DNA from: Locusta migratoria | Taxonomy: Eukaryota > Arthropoda > Insecta > Orthoptera > Acrididae | NCBI GenBank assembly: GCA_026315105.1 | Contig: CM048744.1 | Span: forward strand, 905,615,094-905,679,093 | DNA: 64,000 bases | Direction of reading: 5' to 3' | Shown: in pieces, positions 46,504 to 58,600 of the stretch | Position numbering within the stretch: the stretch's first letter is position 1 | Layout: every line of letters starts with the position of its first letter | Program-made: the position numbers and the translations under genes | The notes under the pieces: model-generated | Database searches by the model: none | Seen by the model: only the letters and a program-made list of their open reading frames with translations | Told to the model about the DNA's origin: nothing

Positions 46504-46883
46504 CTCGGACAGAGTGCTCTGCTATTTATACACAGACAGAATGTACCAGATATTAGAAGAATAGTTAACATAAGAAACATGTAGAAATTACAAGTGAACA
46601 TAAGAAACATGTAGTGCATTCTGGAAATAATAAATAAAAGAAATAAATTTTTGCCGTTGGACTGGATTGAACAGGCCACCTTCAGCACCGCAACCGGTGA
46701 CGCTATCCATTGCACCACGCCGGCAGTCGAATAACTTGTGCTCTTGCGGCAATATTTTGATCTGGCATCTAGCATAACTGTTATGTACCTGAATAGTAGT
46801 TTGTATCTAATAGTACAACAAAATTAACTATAGCCGTTTAGTGTGTGAGCAACTAAATATTAAATTATGGCATTACTTTGCAG

Positions 46884-47102
46884 GGTTTCCTTGTGGCACT
46901 TCTTTATTGTTTCTTGGATCAAGGAGTCAGAACAGAACTTAGAAAGATGCAGTTTTGGTGGCAGAAGAAAAATACTTGTATGGCTATCACTACTACTCGT
47001 GATGCTATCAACAGGCCTACTAATGATGCTGATTCTGTTGTTGTTGCCACAGCTGATGCTGCTACTACTGGGGATGTTAGGGTCCATAGACTTGAATGGT
47101 AG
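46884..47102 (+). CDS. Class B GPCR, last exon E (end of TM7, helix 8, C-terminal tail)
   Basis: The acceptor TTACTTTGCAG ends at 46883; the exon is read in phase 0 from Gly and stops with TAG at 47100-47102, giving 72 residues. GFLVALLYCFLDQGVRTELR is the end of TM7 and helix 8. The family signature NGEV at the start of helix 8 reads DQGV. KMQFWWQKKN follows, then a tail of about 40 residues rich in Thr, Ala and Asp (ADAATTGDVRVHRLEW at the end). The tail is short for the family. The exons A-E total 747 bp, exactly 249 codons. Intron D-E is 10.6 kb and filled with RTE-like, Penelope-like and gypsy debris. Confidence 0.9.
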   Translation, partial: GFLVALLYCFLDQGVRTELRKMQFWWQKKNTCMAITTTRDAINRPTNDADSVVVATADAATTGDVRVHRLEW

Positions 47103-47406
47103 CTCTGGTTTCTCTACCAGGCAGCAAATGACATATAGGCATAAGAAACAGAAATTACTGAATCCACAGATTTACACCACAAACATTTTACAATAACTAA
47201 GCGTAATTAATTACATACATTATTTCTCAAAATTTTACAAAGTTATCATTGCTCTGATATACTTGCTACATTGTTTCTATTGAAAGAGAGTAACAACCTT
47301 TGAAATCTTTTTTTGTAAACTATCATGTTTTTAACTGTGTTGCACTTGTTATTTGATACCCAATTTGTTTTAACAAGATGACCAGATTATAACATGTATA
47401 TGTGAT

Positions 47407-47440
47407 CAGATGATGGTGACACAGTGCACCGAAACCGGTC
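47407..47440 (+). ncRNA. Hammerhead-like motif, degenerate
   Basis: CAGATGA (one change from CTGATGA) at 47407-47413, the hairpin GGTG...CACC (47415-47418 with 47427-47430), GAAA at 47431, the palindrome ACCGGT (47434-47439) and C47440. Stem I closes as GAT (47404-47406) with ATC (47441-47443). Confidence 0.4.
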
Positions 47441-47447
47441 ATCATTT

Positions 47448-47453
47448 AATAAA
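47448..47453 (+). promoter_or_regulatory. Candidate poly(A) signal of the receptor gene
   Basis: AATAAA 346 bp after the stop codon, followed by a GT-rich stretch (TTGTTAGTGTGCG). I see no better AATAAA nearer the stop. It lies within repeat-derived sequence. Confidence 0.4.
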
Positions 47454-47459
47454 TTGTTA

Positions 47460-48880
47460 GTGTGCGATCTTGGCTTGTCATTTTGAAAACTGTAAAATCT
47501 TTGAAATCTACTCAATTTTTTTAATTAATTAATTAATTTATTTATTTTTTGTATCTTATTTCTGGACATGTACAATGCAGCTTGCATTCGTTCTAAATAT
47601 AAATTAGCTTCCATTAGTGTACAGCAAAACTTGAAATGTTCACTCAGATATTTCTTAGCTAGAAATTAAATACAGCTAAGTAGCATTACATTGTTGCACA
47701 GTTCAATTACCTCACGATAATACTTGCAACAGTCTTTAATCTGAAATTATTTGGGTACCAATTAATTTATTTCTTGGACTTTCCTTAAGTCCTATACCAA
47801 ATTAGTAAATTATCAAGAAACATAATTAAACAGATCTCACAATTCACTGTTATCAGTACATACAAGCAGTTAGCACATTTACTGTGTTGAGGATTTAGCA
47901 ATTCACCAACAAATCAAAATTACTAGCAAAACAGGCAGGCTGAATAGAGTTCGATTATTAACACAACATACATACACAGCAAGTTGATCAAGCAGTTTAC
48001 AATTTAGCAAGGAGATAATAAACACGGCAGGCAAGCCCCTTTGACTATTCCCACTTGTTAGATTATACAATTCGTCATCTTCAAGCCCTTTTATCAAATT
48101 GCATACAAGCATCCAACATTTACAATTTGGCAAACCAAAGATCATTTGAAGAAAAGCAAGCTTGATAAATTATGCCCAAGTGGTAACCTTTCTATTTAGA
48201 ACTTTCCTTTAAAGAGCCAAACAGGCACGATTCTGTTAAAACACTGAAACATTTAAGTGGAAATTCCTTATGGAACGAAACAGTTATAGGTCAAATCCCA
48301 CTCAAACATTAAACATTTAAAAGAGAACTTTCTAGAAGAAACAAACAGCCGCAAATACGGACAGGTAGCTCGCAGCAAACCACAGTCTGAACCCAAACTC
48401 TCAGTTCACTGAGCTTTTTTAATTCTCGGGCACCCTTCCTATCACGTATGTACACATGTCAGCAAATACAAAACATTTCCAGCGGACCGGTTAACTGACG
48501 AAGCCACAGATCACGTACGCAGACAACATGACCTCGTCCAGCGTACTATAATAGTACTGTTCTAATTGTAATTGTGTATAATGTGTTGTGGTAATGTACA
48601 CAGACACATTAATAGAACCAGTTTGTTTTTTGCCAGCAGTCTGCACTTCTATTGTAGGCTGAAAGAAGAAAGAAAATTTATAGGATGAAACAATTGTAAA
48701 CAATTTTTGAAAGATATTCGTCGCCGTGTTTAATGCAGGTTCGTGGATCTCAGCGCCACACAGACACACTGCTGACGAGGTCTTCTGTAACTTGCTTCAA
48801 TCTGATTAGTAAATAAGAATATCCAGATCACTGGATTATATCTCACCTTCATCAAATTCTTGAAGTGGTCGTTTGAAGTT
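47460..48880. other. No recognisable gene
   Basis: AT-rich sequence downstream of the receptor gene, with an (ATTA)n simple repeat at 47520-47550. No supported coding feature. Confidence 0.5.
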
Positions 48881-48899
48881 GTTTGTATACTTTATATTA

Positions 48900-49721
48900 A
48901 AAAATGACTTCACAGACTCTCATCAATTTCAGGTTAATATTCTTTTATTGTTGCTTCGTAAATAATAATAATAGTTTTTGATTAACCAAACGTACATTCA
49001 GTTTTAGAACATGCCACAACATATCTTCGTAAACCACAACAAGAGAACAAACATAAAAATCTCTGACAAAGAGTCTTAAGCTCCACAGTACACAAATATA
49101 AAACAATCTCTGACAAAGAGTCTTAAGCTCCACAGTTCACAGCACTACAGAAATATGTTAAGGAATATCTCTGGCACTATATATTCTAAATCACTGTCAC
49201 ATGAATTACTAAATTTACTAAATGTACTTCTACAGTACATTCCCAGCGCTGTCGGGCGGTAACTACTCTTGACAGGAGCGTTGTCTGGTCCCGGAAGATG
49301 TCAGTCACGCCAAACTCCGCCGACGACGACTGTCCGTCTCAAAGACCAGCTGGTGTCTCCTCGTCGGTCGCAACATGATAGCGAGCAATGGCGCTGCTAC
49401 CCTCTACGCGGCTCTCGCTGGCGCCATGTGGCGGTGAATCAGGTCGTGGCAGAACGCGCAGCTCGCACGCCGGCGAAGGTTTCAACTGCGGCGCTCCTCG
49501 TGACGGTCGTACCAACACCACCTAGAAGACAAGGCCTTACAACAGGCCGTTCCTACGTCACACTGAGTGGCCGCGGCCGCTATCTGACTGGCCGGCCGCT
49601 GCGCGGCGGTGGGCGTGCCCCTGCGGACAGCCAGTGAGTTGGCGGTGCCGCCTCTAACTGTGACGTAGTAACGACCTGTTGTAAGGCCTTGTCTCTACGT
49701 CGTGTTAGTCGTACCGTCACA
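48900..49721 (-). repeat. Probable 3' LTR of a minus-strand gypsy element
   Basis: A purine tract on the minus strand (GGACGGGGGGGAGCGGGG, 49737-49722) is directly followed by TGTGACGGTACG starting at 49721, the expected polypurine tract and LTR start. The LTR has a GC-rich part (49250-49720) and a 47-bp-period duplication (CTCTGACAAAGAGTCTTAAG at 49061 and 49108). The far end of the LTR is not determined; 48900 is a rough limit. Confidence 0.5.
49525..49704. repeat. GC-rich inverted repeat inside the LTR
   Basis: GACAAGGCCTTACAACAGGC at about 49528 and its near complement CCTGTTGTAAGGCCTTGTC at 49675-49693 form arms of about 40 bp. Between them lie GC-rich short palindromes (GGCCGCGGCC, CTGGCCGGCC). 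Confidence 0.8.
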
Positions 49722-49989
49722 CCCCGCTCCCCCCCGTCCTGAGACCTGAGGGAGGGCACTGTATCAGCAGTAATCTTACAATTCAGAATTACCATTTATC
49801 CAGGGAAAGATTACACACTAAGTTCTTCATTTCACACAGCTTGGCCATCAGCCACTGACGAGTACATATTAATGCAATACAATCCATAACCTCTTTAGTT
49901 GAGATTGGTCATTTCCTTTCTACACCCTAGGCAATAACACTTTCCTGGAAGAGCTTAATCTGAGACAAATGCACCCTAAATATACGTCT

Positions 49990-52330
49990 GGTGCTGGCAT
50001 TCCTAACCATTAAGCTGAACCGGCGTCACGAAGTGAAGAATTTGTGCAGGTGCCACATACCTGTGTATGAACTTGTCCACCTCATTACTCATTGCACAAT
50101 AGTTCTTGACCCACACCTTATCTCCCAGTTTGAGCGACGTCGGCCGTCTCGCAGCATTATATCTGCTTTTCATACAATCATGCATGGGCCTTAAGTTCTT
50201 ACGCGTTCGCTTCCAAATACCTCGGACCTGCGCGGCGTCCACATGCTGAGGAAGGTCATTAAGTGATCACAAGTTGGACAACGGAGCCCAAAGCCCAACG
50301 TGAGAGGCGCAGGCGTTTGTTTATGAGCCTGATGAACATCAGTATTCAATGCATAAGGCAACCAATGCAACGAAGTGGCCCACAGCGCGTTGTCGGCATG
50401 ATGATAAGCAATCAAAGCCTTACGAAAGTTGCGATTGAACCGTTCATAAAAAGACTGGTTGGGGTAATTCGGGGTGGTTGTTGTATGACAGATCCCCGCC
50501 TCAAAACAAAAGTGGCGGAAGGCCGACGATGTGAAATTGGGAGCATTATCAGTCACCAGCACCCTGTATGGTCAAAGGTACCGAATTTATCTTTTAGATA
50601 CTTTATAGTAATCTGAGAGGTGGTCTGATGCGCTGGGATCAACCAAGAAAAACGCGTAAACGCGTCCACACATACATACTTGTACCGGTTGCCCTAGCCT
50701 GAATGAGGGAATGGACCCACGTAATAAAAAATATAACCTCTCCATGGGTTTCTCAACCTCCTCCGATGCTTAAAGTCCCTGATCAACTCTGGTCACTGGC
50801 TTACTCATGCCACAGGTATAACAATTGGTCATCATACTACTAATTTCTTTGTTCATACCTTTCCAAACGAAGTTCTCATTAATTTTCATTATAAAGTCCC
50901 TGAGATGCCCTCCAACTGGCGTCTCGTGATAATACTTGAAAACTACTGGAACTAGACCTGTAGTTACTGTCGCTTACCACGAACAGAACAACAAACAACA
51001 TTGCCTCACAACACCTATGGCACCAGTGCTTCACCTTCCCTAACACGAAGCGTCATCTCACTCAGCTCGAGGTCAGAATCCTGCGGCCCTCCTACATCTT
51101 CAAACAGCAGGGGGCATTTCGTTAATATGGGACACACCGGTCCCTTCATTCCGCGCTTCATCTCGCTTCCCGCGGTTGAGTTGGAGTTCTGCCGGCCCCA
51201 TACAGCCAAGGAAACCTGGGTTAATAAGGTGCACACCTGATCGATGGACGCGCCCCTTTCCTCATCCTCATCAAATTTACCCCCTTCTTCCGCAAACATC
51301 CTACTACGTCCGTCTGAAAATACATTCTCAGTGCTTCTGATATGGTTCAATCTAGACTGGAATTCAGATAGCCGCACCGCCCACAGCGCCATTCGACCCA
51401 TACGCCTTGGCCTTCTTGGGCTTGGTTGTCCGTTTCCAACAGAAATGGACGATGTTGGAGATATATCCTGAAATTCTCGAAGGCGAACAATACCGCGAAT
51501 GCCTCGAGCTTGTAAACGGAGTACTTAGCTTCCGGCGTATGCAATAGGCCCCAAGGGCGGATAAAGCTCTTGAGGCGTATGCAGTAGGCCACCTCCCACC
51601 ATCAAATTCCTGCAATATGACTGCGGCAATCCCAGAAGTCGAGACATTCTTTGTTGAAATCGGGCATAGCCAACAAGGCAGATTTGAGAGTCTCTAACGC
51701 ACCTCCTGCGACAGTCCCCACTCGCAACTTTCCCCTTTTTTGCTGCGGTGGCCGAAATGAGTGGATGGCATCTGTTCGACTCTGATCGATCCTGAGGCCA
51801 TGTTCGGAAATTGAGCGGAAAATAAAATTTCAGGCCGTGAAAACCTAACATTTGACGTTTTTACGGTGAGCTCAGACACGCGCAGCCGCTCCCTTTCTTT
51901 GAGACACTCCAGATGTTCGTCAAAGCACTCACTAAAAACCACTAGGTCATCTATTTAGTGGTAGATGCGATGAAATTTCAACCCCAACAGCACCATAACT
52001 AAGATCCTCGACAACCCCGGTCGATTGTCCAAACGGAACTCGGCTGTACTCGTATAAATTCAAATCCGTGATGAATGCAGTCGTCTGGACACCTCCGCCA
52101 GCGGAATTTGATAATACGCCTGGTAAACACCTTCGTTTTCTGAAACCAGCTGAAACACGAATGGAGATCTGGCAAGGGTATGTATTGAAGTACCATTTTC
52201 TTATTTAATTGCTTATAATCAACCACCGGTCGCACTCCCCCTTGAGCCTCGGACATGCGAAACTCGCGGCTGAGCCTCGGACATGCGCTAGCACCGAGCC
52301 TCATGTATTTCAAACGCCAACTTCGCTTCG
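49990..52330 (-). mobile_element. Ty3/gypsy pol, decayed
   Basis: Minus strand, high to low: reverse transcriptase (GGVRPVVDYKQLNKKM at about 52225, a PLPDLHSCF block, then a decayed continuation), RNase H (RALSALGAYCIRRKLSTPF near 51560, YSVYKLEAFAVLFAFENFRI near 51520, PFLLETDNQA), integrase core (TDNAPNFTSSAFRHFCFEAG at about 50550, YPNQSFYERFNRNFRKALI) and the C-terminal part (RRPTSLKLGDKVWVKNY at about 50130). The integrase core starts LVTDNAPNF, consistent with the second catalytic Asp, and the E of the FYERFNR motif is kept. Frameshifts separate the domains. The 3' LTR follows at 49721; the 5' end is cut near the tandem repeat at 52352. Confidence 0.85.
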
Positions 52331-52351
52331 AAGTTTCTCCGGATGTAATTG

Positions 52352-52745
52352 ACGCGATGCAACCGACGCCATTCTTTTTGTGATTTTTCATCCTGTCGAT
52401 TGCTTAAGAAATAATATGGGGTATCCATTTAAAAAACATAATTTTGTGTTGAAAATAATATTTCTTTACGTTTTAGAGTGTCTCATAGTACCTAATTTCA
52501 TAAGCTCCTGTCATACGTTCATGACCATGAAAGTGATTTTTCAATATCGCGATGCAACCAACGTCATGGTTTTTGTGATTTTTCATTCTATCGATTACTT
52601 AAGAAATAATACGGGGTATCCATTTAAAAAACCATAAGTTCGCGTTGAAAAGAAGATTTCTTCACGTTTTAGAGTGGCTCATAGTACCTACTTTCATAAG
52701 CCCCTGCAATACGTTCATGGCCGTAAAAGTCGTTTCTCAATATCT
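52352..52745. repeat. 196-bp tandem repeat, two copies
   Basis: GCGATGCAACCGACGCCATT at about 52353 and GCGATGCAACCAACGTCATG at about 52549 start two copies 196 bp apart with about 90% identity (shared blocks GATTTTTCAT, CTTAAGAAATAAT, GGGGTATCCATTTAAAAAA, CACGTTTTAGAGTG). The sequence ends with GTGGGACACCCTGTATATA at about 52780, a terminal motif common in insect repeats. Confidence 0.85.
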
Positions 52746-52799
52746 CTTGTAGTTTCAGAGATATCTGGGGTGAAACAGTTGAGTGGGACACCCTGTATA

Positions 52800-53749
52800 T
52801 ATTGCTACTGTTTCAATACCGGCCATACCACTCCAAGGACAAACCTATAATAATAATAAAACTTTACATTCATTACCATTCGGTTTCAACGTAAGATAAA
52901 TACATACAGTAAAACTGCTTCATGAAATTCTTATATTAATACCATCTCTTTGTGCAAAAAATCAGCAGATTGTCATTCCAATTTAATTTCTAATAAAAGG
53001 AATATTAAGCCTTCAGGGGGACGTTACATATTGAATGGAAACAACTAATAATACGTGACATATCTGTACTGTGTTTCTGTCACTTACAGAAACATTTGAT
53101 GAGCCATTGCCAGCAAAACACATGAAGCAAAACAAAAGAAATGGCACAATAAAAGGAATGTAACAAAAAAATGTCAAGGAAAATTGGCAAACATACACTG
53201 TATTCTACATATTTTGAATGGCCAGGTTAAAGGAGCTGTAGTTGCTAACTGAAAGAATGAACTATATTACAACTGCCTAAACAAAAACCTCAGGGCAGCT
53301 TGCAAAATTGGAAGGGGTCTACCCGAAAGATTTGTGAAATTTTTCAGCAAGCCCTGACATTTTTGGCATTATCAGAAAAGTATTAAGAAAGATTATTAGT
53401 GAAATTGCTCAACCTGAAGAAACCACAAGCTGAACGAAAACACTTAGAGACAACACATTTATCACCACAACACACGGACTAATACTGTACAGACGAGAAA
53501 ATATGTCAATTGGCCGTGACCCAAGATAGTTTTCCTGCGGCAGTTCTGAAAACTTTTAATACGCCTACGGATAATGTTCATTCCCCGTCAATGTACCTCT
53601 TCTAAACTAAAGCGTTAAGTAACATAAAAAAACATCCATAGTAGTCTACAGATGAATTCTTCTTCAGTGAGCACAGTAATTACCTGACCTGGAACACAGT
53701 GTTACAATATTCTGAGCAATACAGATGTGGAAATACTTGTGGTTTCTAC
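52800..53749. other. No recognisable gene
   Basis: AT-rich sequence. No supported feature. Confidence 0.5.
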
Positions 53750-53760
53750 CAACGCTACTG

Positions 53761-53960
53761 AAAAATGTTCAAATATTTATATAGCTTACGGGGCTTAACT
53801 ATGGGGTCATCAGTCCCGAAACTTAAAAACTACTTATGAACTAGCTAATACTAAGGACGGCACAAATATCCATTCCCGAGGGGGATTCGAACCCCCGACC
53901 GTGGTGGCCGTGCAGACCGTGACTGGCGCGCCGCAGTCCTCTCGGCCACCGCGGCCGGCT
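53761..53960 (-). mobile_element. tRNA-derived SINE, subfamily 2
   Basis: Complete minus-strand copy with box B complement GGGGGATTCGAACCCCC, flanked by the 11-bp duplication CAACGCTACTG (53750-53760 and 53961-53971). Confidence 0.95.
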
Positions 53961-53971
53961 CAACGCTACTG

Positions 53972-55400
53972 TCCAACAACTCACTGGAATAGATAGATAA
54001 ACAATTTTGTTAGCCACTGTTACCGAAGGAGAAGTTCATACAAGCAAGTACATAGTAGTACTAGCTATAATGGCTGCCTTGGCAACGATAGGAAACAAAG
54101 AGGTCCCCAGGGCACCTATCTGAGGTGTCGGCACACGAGATGGCATGTATCGTCACCCTATGACGAGGTCGAGTGGTAATGTGGTGGTGCTAGTGGTGGT
54201 TCGCAGCCCAACAGAGGTCGTGGCACATGCGGAGTCGTAAGGTCACGCCACACAGCGCAAATGCCGAATGCGGCCTGGCCATACGAGTGCACCTTGTTCA
54301 GTGCTGTCCTCTTACGCTGGGGCACTCGGTGAGTCGAAGTTGTGGATGTGTGCATCCAGTGTGTGTGTTTATAACGCCATTTCCCAATTTTGACCATTTT
54401 TTGATAATAATATTTCATTTTATGGTACGTAAGATATTAAATTTAATTCATGTTACAATCGATTCCACTATTGTATGGTAGGTGATGTCTCTACTTCATG
54501 TGCTTTGTATGTTTCATGAATATCTATATCATGTTTATTTTTGCATAATATTTTTGTAATTTTATTTCGGTAATGTCAGTTTTATTTTTGTATCGTTTTA
54601 TGTATGTCAATATTACGTAAATTTGTAACATCTCACGATCAGCATGATTAGTAAAAGGTATAGTGATTCCAATGTCAACGGAATTCCGTTGTAAATGAAA
54701 AGGTGGTGTTGGCGCGCACCTAACGGAGACAGAGTAGTCAGTCGAAGGTTGGCATTCACAGCAGTCAGTCTGTGGTGGGAGCTCACAGCAGTAGTGAACC
54801 AGCAGCAACAGGTAGTGGCAGACTTGTGCTACTGTATTCTGCCCAAATATTAGCTTCACTTGAGGCAGGAGACCAATCTACGTACAATGGCCTCGGTGAA
54901 CGTGCTGATGCTATGGCAACACTGTCTGCATATGGAGCTAGATAGAAGCTACTGGAAATCGCTGTTACAATGTCGGCTCACAAACTACATAAAGATAAAA
55001 TCTGAGCTCTATACGCTGCGCCGCCACCTCGCCACTACTCCGCATTAATGTCAGGTCACAATATTTATTGTTACCGTTTATAAACTGATCGTTGAGAGAT
55101 TTAGCTTGTGTTTTGAATGTTTTTCAATAGAGGTTACATTTCTGTTAAAAGTGGGGTGTACGTAACTCCTAATTTATCCCAAGTCACATAACCTAATAGG
55201 GATCCTCTCCTGTAAAGAATTATTAACCGAGTCATCCTACTTTTTTCTAAAAGCAGCAATCAATTTTTTATAGTGTAATTTTTTTGGAAAATCTTCTTAG
55301 TACAATATACAGTGCTGCAACAATAAATGTCATTGCTCTTACACAATAGTATTAGTAGGAATAAGTTACTGTTTTGCCACTTAACTACTTTTAAGCAGTT
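53972..55400. other. No recognisable gene
   Basis: Mixed composition. Open frames at 54227-54481 and 54860-55048 have no recognised motif. I cannot rule out untranslated exons. Confidence 0.4.
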
Positions 55401-55407
55401 CATATAG

Positions 55408-55629
55408 TTGAAGCGGATCAGACAAAAAATTCTGTTTGTGGTATTAATCAAAATTTATAGTGTTCCTATAAATTGTCAGTACAGTTTGAGTGACCCCATT
55501 CTAGATTCCAGGCTAGCAGATTTAATTGATGAATCTATTCAGAAAAGTGTTGATAAAAAAATAGTTGACTGTAACAGAATCATTAGTTTCATGGTAGGGA
55601 GAAAGATTTCATTATTTTCAACAAAGTGA
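55408..55629 (+). CDS. Unrecognised short open frame
   Basis: 73 codons beginning MKRIRQKILFVVLIKIYSVP (a basic start followed by a hydrophobic stretch), then a polar part with DSRLADLIDESIQKSVDKKI. It looks more protein-like than neighbouring frames, with a likely amphipathic helix, but no family is recognised and no flanking signals support it. Could be an exon, a transposon fragment or chance. Confidence 0.2.
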   Translation: MKRIRQKILFVVLIKIYSVPINCQYSLSDPILDSRLADLIDESIQKSVDKKIVDCNRIISFMVGRKISLFSTK

Positions 55630-55639
55630 TACATACTAG

Positions 55640-58600
55640 TTAGTGTTCTTTAAGTAGATTTTTGAACAAAGGTCATAATCATAACCAATTTCTCACTTAC
55701 TTATAAAGAACATTAAGAACAGCACTGACCATAACATCAGCAGATTTTTATTATTTTTAAGACTAATTATAAGCCTTTAGTAACTTTGTTTCTGAGTGCC
55801 ATTTGCATTGCAATAGTACATTCCACACTATGTTCTGTAGTAACAGAAAGTAACTGATCAGGTGAGTCTTCCCATTACAATAATTTAAATAAATACTGCT
55901 TTCATTTAAATCTGAATTATTTTTGTGATAAGTATTTTTTTTATCTCTTATGAAACTGGTGACAAAGTTTCTCCCACCCTTTATTTATTCTGCACCAAGC
56001 TTCTAAATTTAACTGCATTCTTAATTTATCACTGCTTGGTATACTTATGCCTCATTAGGTTGGCGACCGTGTATAAATTTTTATTAATGAAACATTTTGT
56101 TAATAATATTTAATTAGCACAACAATAGTATTGCAAGATTACCTAAGCTAAATTTTTGTTTCATAGCAATCAGACTTCTTTTACTGCTATAAGCTACACC
56201 TACTTCAAACATAGTTATCGCTTTCCATGATTTATTTCGTGTTTGGATAAGTCTTTGGGGAGTTTCGGTCCAAGTCTTGTCCTTAGGCTAGTACGGGTGC
56301 CGCACTTAGTGGCCCATGACTGTTCGCTTAGTCGCGGTTGTGTCACATGTTGACCCGGGCGATGGACTGCATCAGAGGTAGTGTTTCTGGGGAATGTCTA
56401 GCGGCGGGCAGGACATGATGTAGTCCTCCAACGAGTGTCGCGAAGTAGGGGCTGACCTGCGTGAGAGATCAAGTCCAGAGAGGGACGGAAAAGAGTAGAA
56501 AACAGGGGAATTGCCACATGTAGGATGCCCAACGTGGTTAATCTTTGATGTGTCTGCAGAGGTGGGAAGAGGGAGGTATTTGATCAGAGTGATGTTTACC
56601 AGAGCGGAGGGGCCATCGGAACGGGTCTTTAGGTACAGCTTTAAGTTTTGTCACGGAGCTATACTGTGATGTCGTCCAGCGGTTAAAGTAGGTAACGTGT
56701 CATTGTTAGCATGTGAATCAGTGAGGTGTGTTGTCACTGTTGTCTAGCCGAGCCGGGAGACGAAGTCTTGGGTCAGTGGATGACCCACAGATCAAGACAA
56801 ACTGTCAGGCGCTACACGCAGTGTCAAACGGGCTTTATCTGGAGGCAGCTGCTGGGGAGCAGGGTCAGTGTTTGCTGCAGTGTCAGTGTCGTTATTTGCG
56901 AGATCACTGCTGAAACTCTCACTCACCAAACAGTTGTCAATCTCAAGGGCACTATGATTTGGTGAAGGATCATGGCACTGTGTCCGGTTCTGCCACTGGG
57001 GTATCATTTGCGTCGTCACTTCTATCTTTGGGTGTCACATGTATGGGATAGCATCCACGCGGGTTTTAGTCGATTGATGGAGACAGTAGCCACACGTCCA
57101 ATTGAGGGACCTTTTGTATGTGTTCATGGACCAGCGGACAACGAAGCTGGGACAGAGCAAGGCGGCCGTCGTGGGGAGAATGCGCAATTCCTTTGACAAG
57201 ATCGCCAATGCACCTTCCTATCATAGACCAGCAGCAGAGCTTGCTAACATCTTTGCTTTGATGACTAACTACAAGATCATTGCTAGCGAAAATCGAATAA
57301 CTCACAAACTACAACTGCCACCATTGTACTACCTTACCCCACAGGTGCAGAAAAACTGAAACACTCTTTCACACACGCTATGGTAGGTAACAGAGGAGTG
57401 TGACATGAATAATAAAGGAATAAATAAGACACAGACTTGCCATCTCTGGTCCTACGTTTTTGCCATCGCCAATTGACTATAGAAACGACATAATAATGTT
57501 CTCATTAAATGAAGTTAACCAAAAATATTAGATGTTACTGATAAAATTGGTTAAACACATGAACATGGTATGAGAACGTAGTAATAATGACCAGGTGGAG
57601 CAATGAGCCGGTACGACATTGTCTGATCACCCTGCTCTTGTAGAAGTAGAAATGACTATGGGGCTGTCATTCGGGAATAATGACACTGTAAGGCATTTCT
57701 CTGACTAGGTTGCGGTAATAGGGCCCCCAGCTATTACAACAAACATTTATTATAATATTGTTATTAGAGAAATAGTTACACATGTACAAGAAATGGCTCA
57801 CTAGCCCATCAATGCATACATAAAAATATACTACAACATACATTCACTGGTACCTTCAGGTACATCATTTCTAACTGAAAGAGTTAACTAGTTATCAGAC
57901 AGAGATAATTATTCATACAAAAATAAGTGTCACTGCTGGGTAGATATGGTCACTATAGTAATACTTAATATGGAAGTAAAAACAATCCATTAATTTTAAA
58001 AGAATACATAATATGAAATACAACTCGTTTGTCAGAATGGTAAAATTATCTCAAAACAATTTTTAATAATCTGTTGTCACATTTGTAATATTTACATCTT
58101 GACAGATTTAAACTGAATTGAAAGACAATTACGTTAGCTTTTAAACATAACCAAAAATAATTCACTAGTACTTATGAATCAATAAGAAAAAAACTAAGAA
58201 GAAATAAAAAAAAATTACTGAAAATAACATAACAAATTCTTACTCGAGACACTGTGGACGGAAGCCAACAATATGAGAATAGATCTGTCAAACACATGGA
58301 AACACTTAATCGGACACACATAAATACTGAATTACACAACAACACATAAATAACCAAAACACATAGAAATCCAACGAGGAAAAATACAGCAAGTAAATGC
58401 AAGACATTGATCTAAACTTCTGCCACTTGACCAAATCAGATACTTGCATTACTCACAACAATAACAAACAATAGACATTAAATATAAAAGGTAAACAAAT
58501 ATTGTGCTACCTAGACTAAATCACAAATTTTGCAGTATGACTGCAACAGGTGGTATTGGACCAGTCCTAATTGACACAAAATAAAGCAAAGTCAATACAG

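Noticed and set aside
46666..46745. tRNA gene or further SINE on the minus strand
   Set aside because: GTGGTGCAATGGATAGCG looks like a box A, but no convincing box B, cloverleaf or SINE tail follows.
49250..49720. CpG island promoter of a host gene
   Set aside because: It is directly joined to a polypurine tract and gypsy pol, so LTR is the simpler reading.
57102..57359. Possible exon of an unknown gene
   Set aside because: No motif, splice context or partner exon could be supported; listed only within the unexplained stretch.
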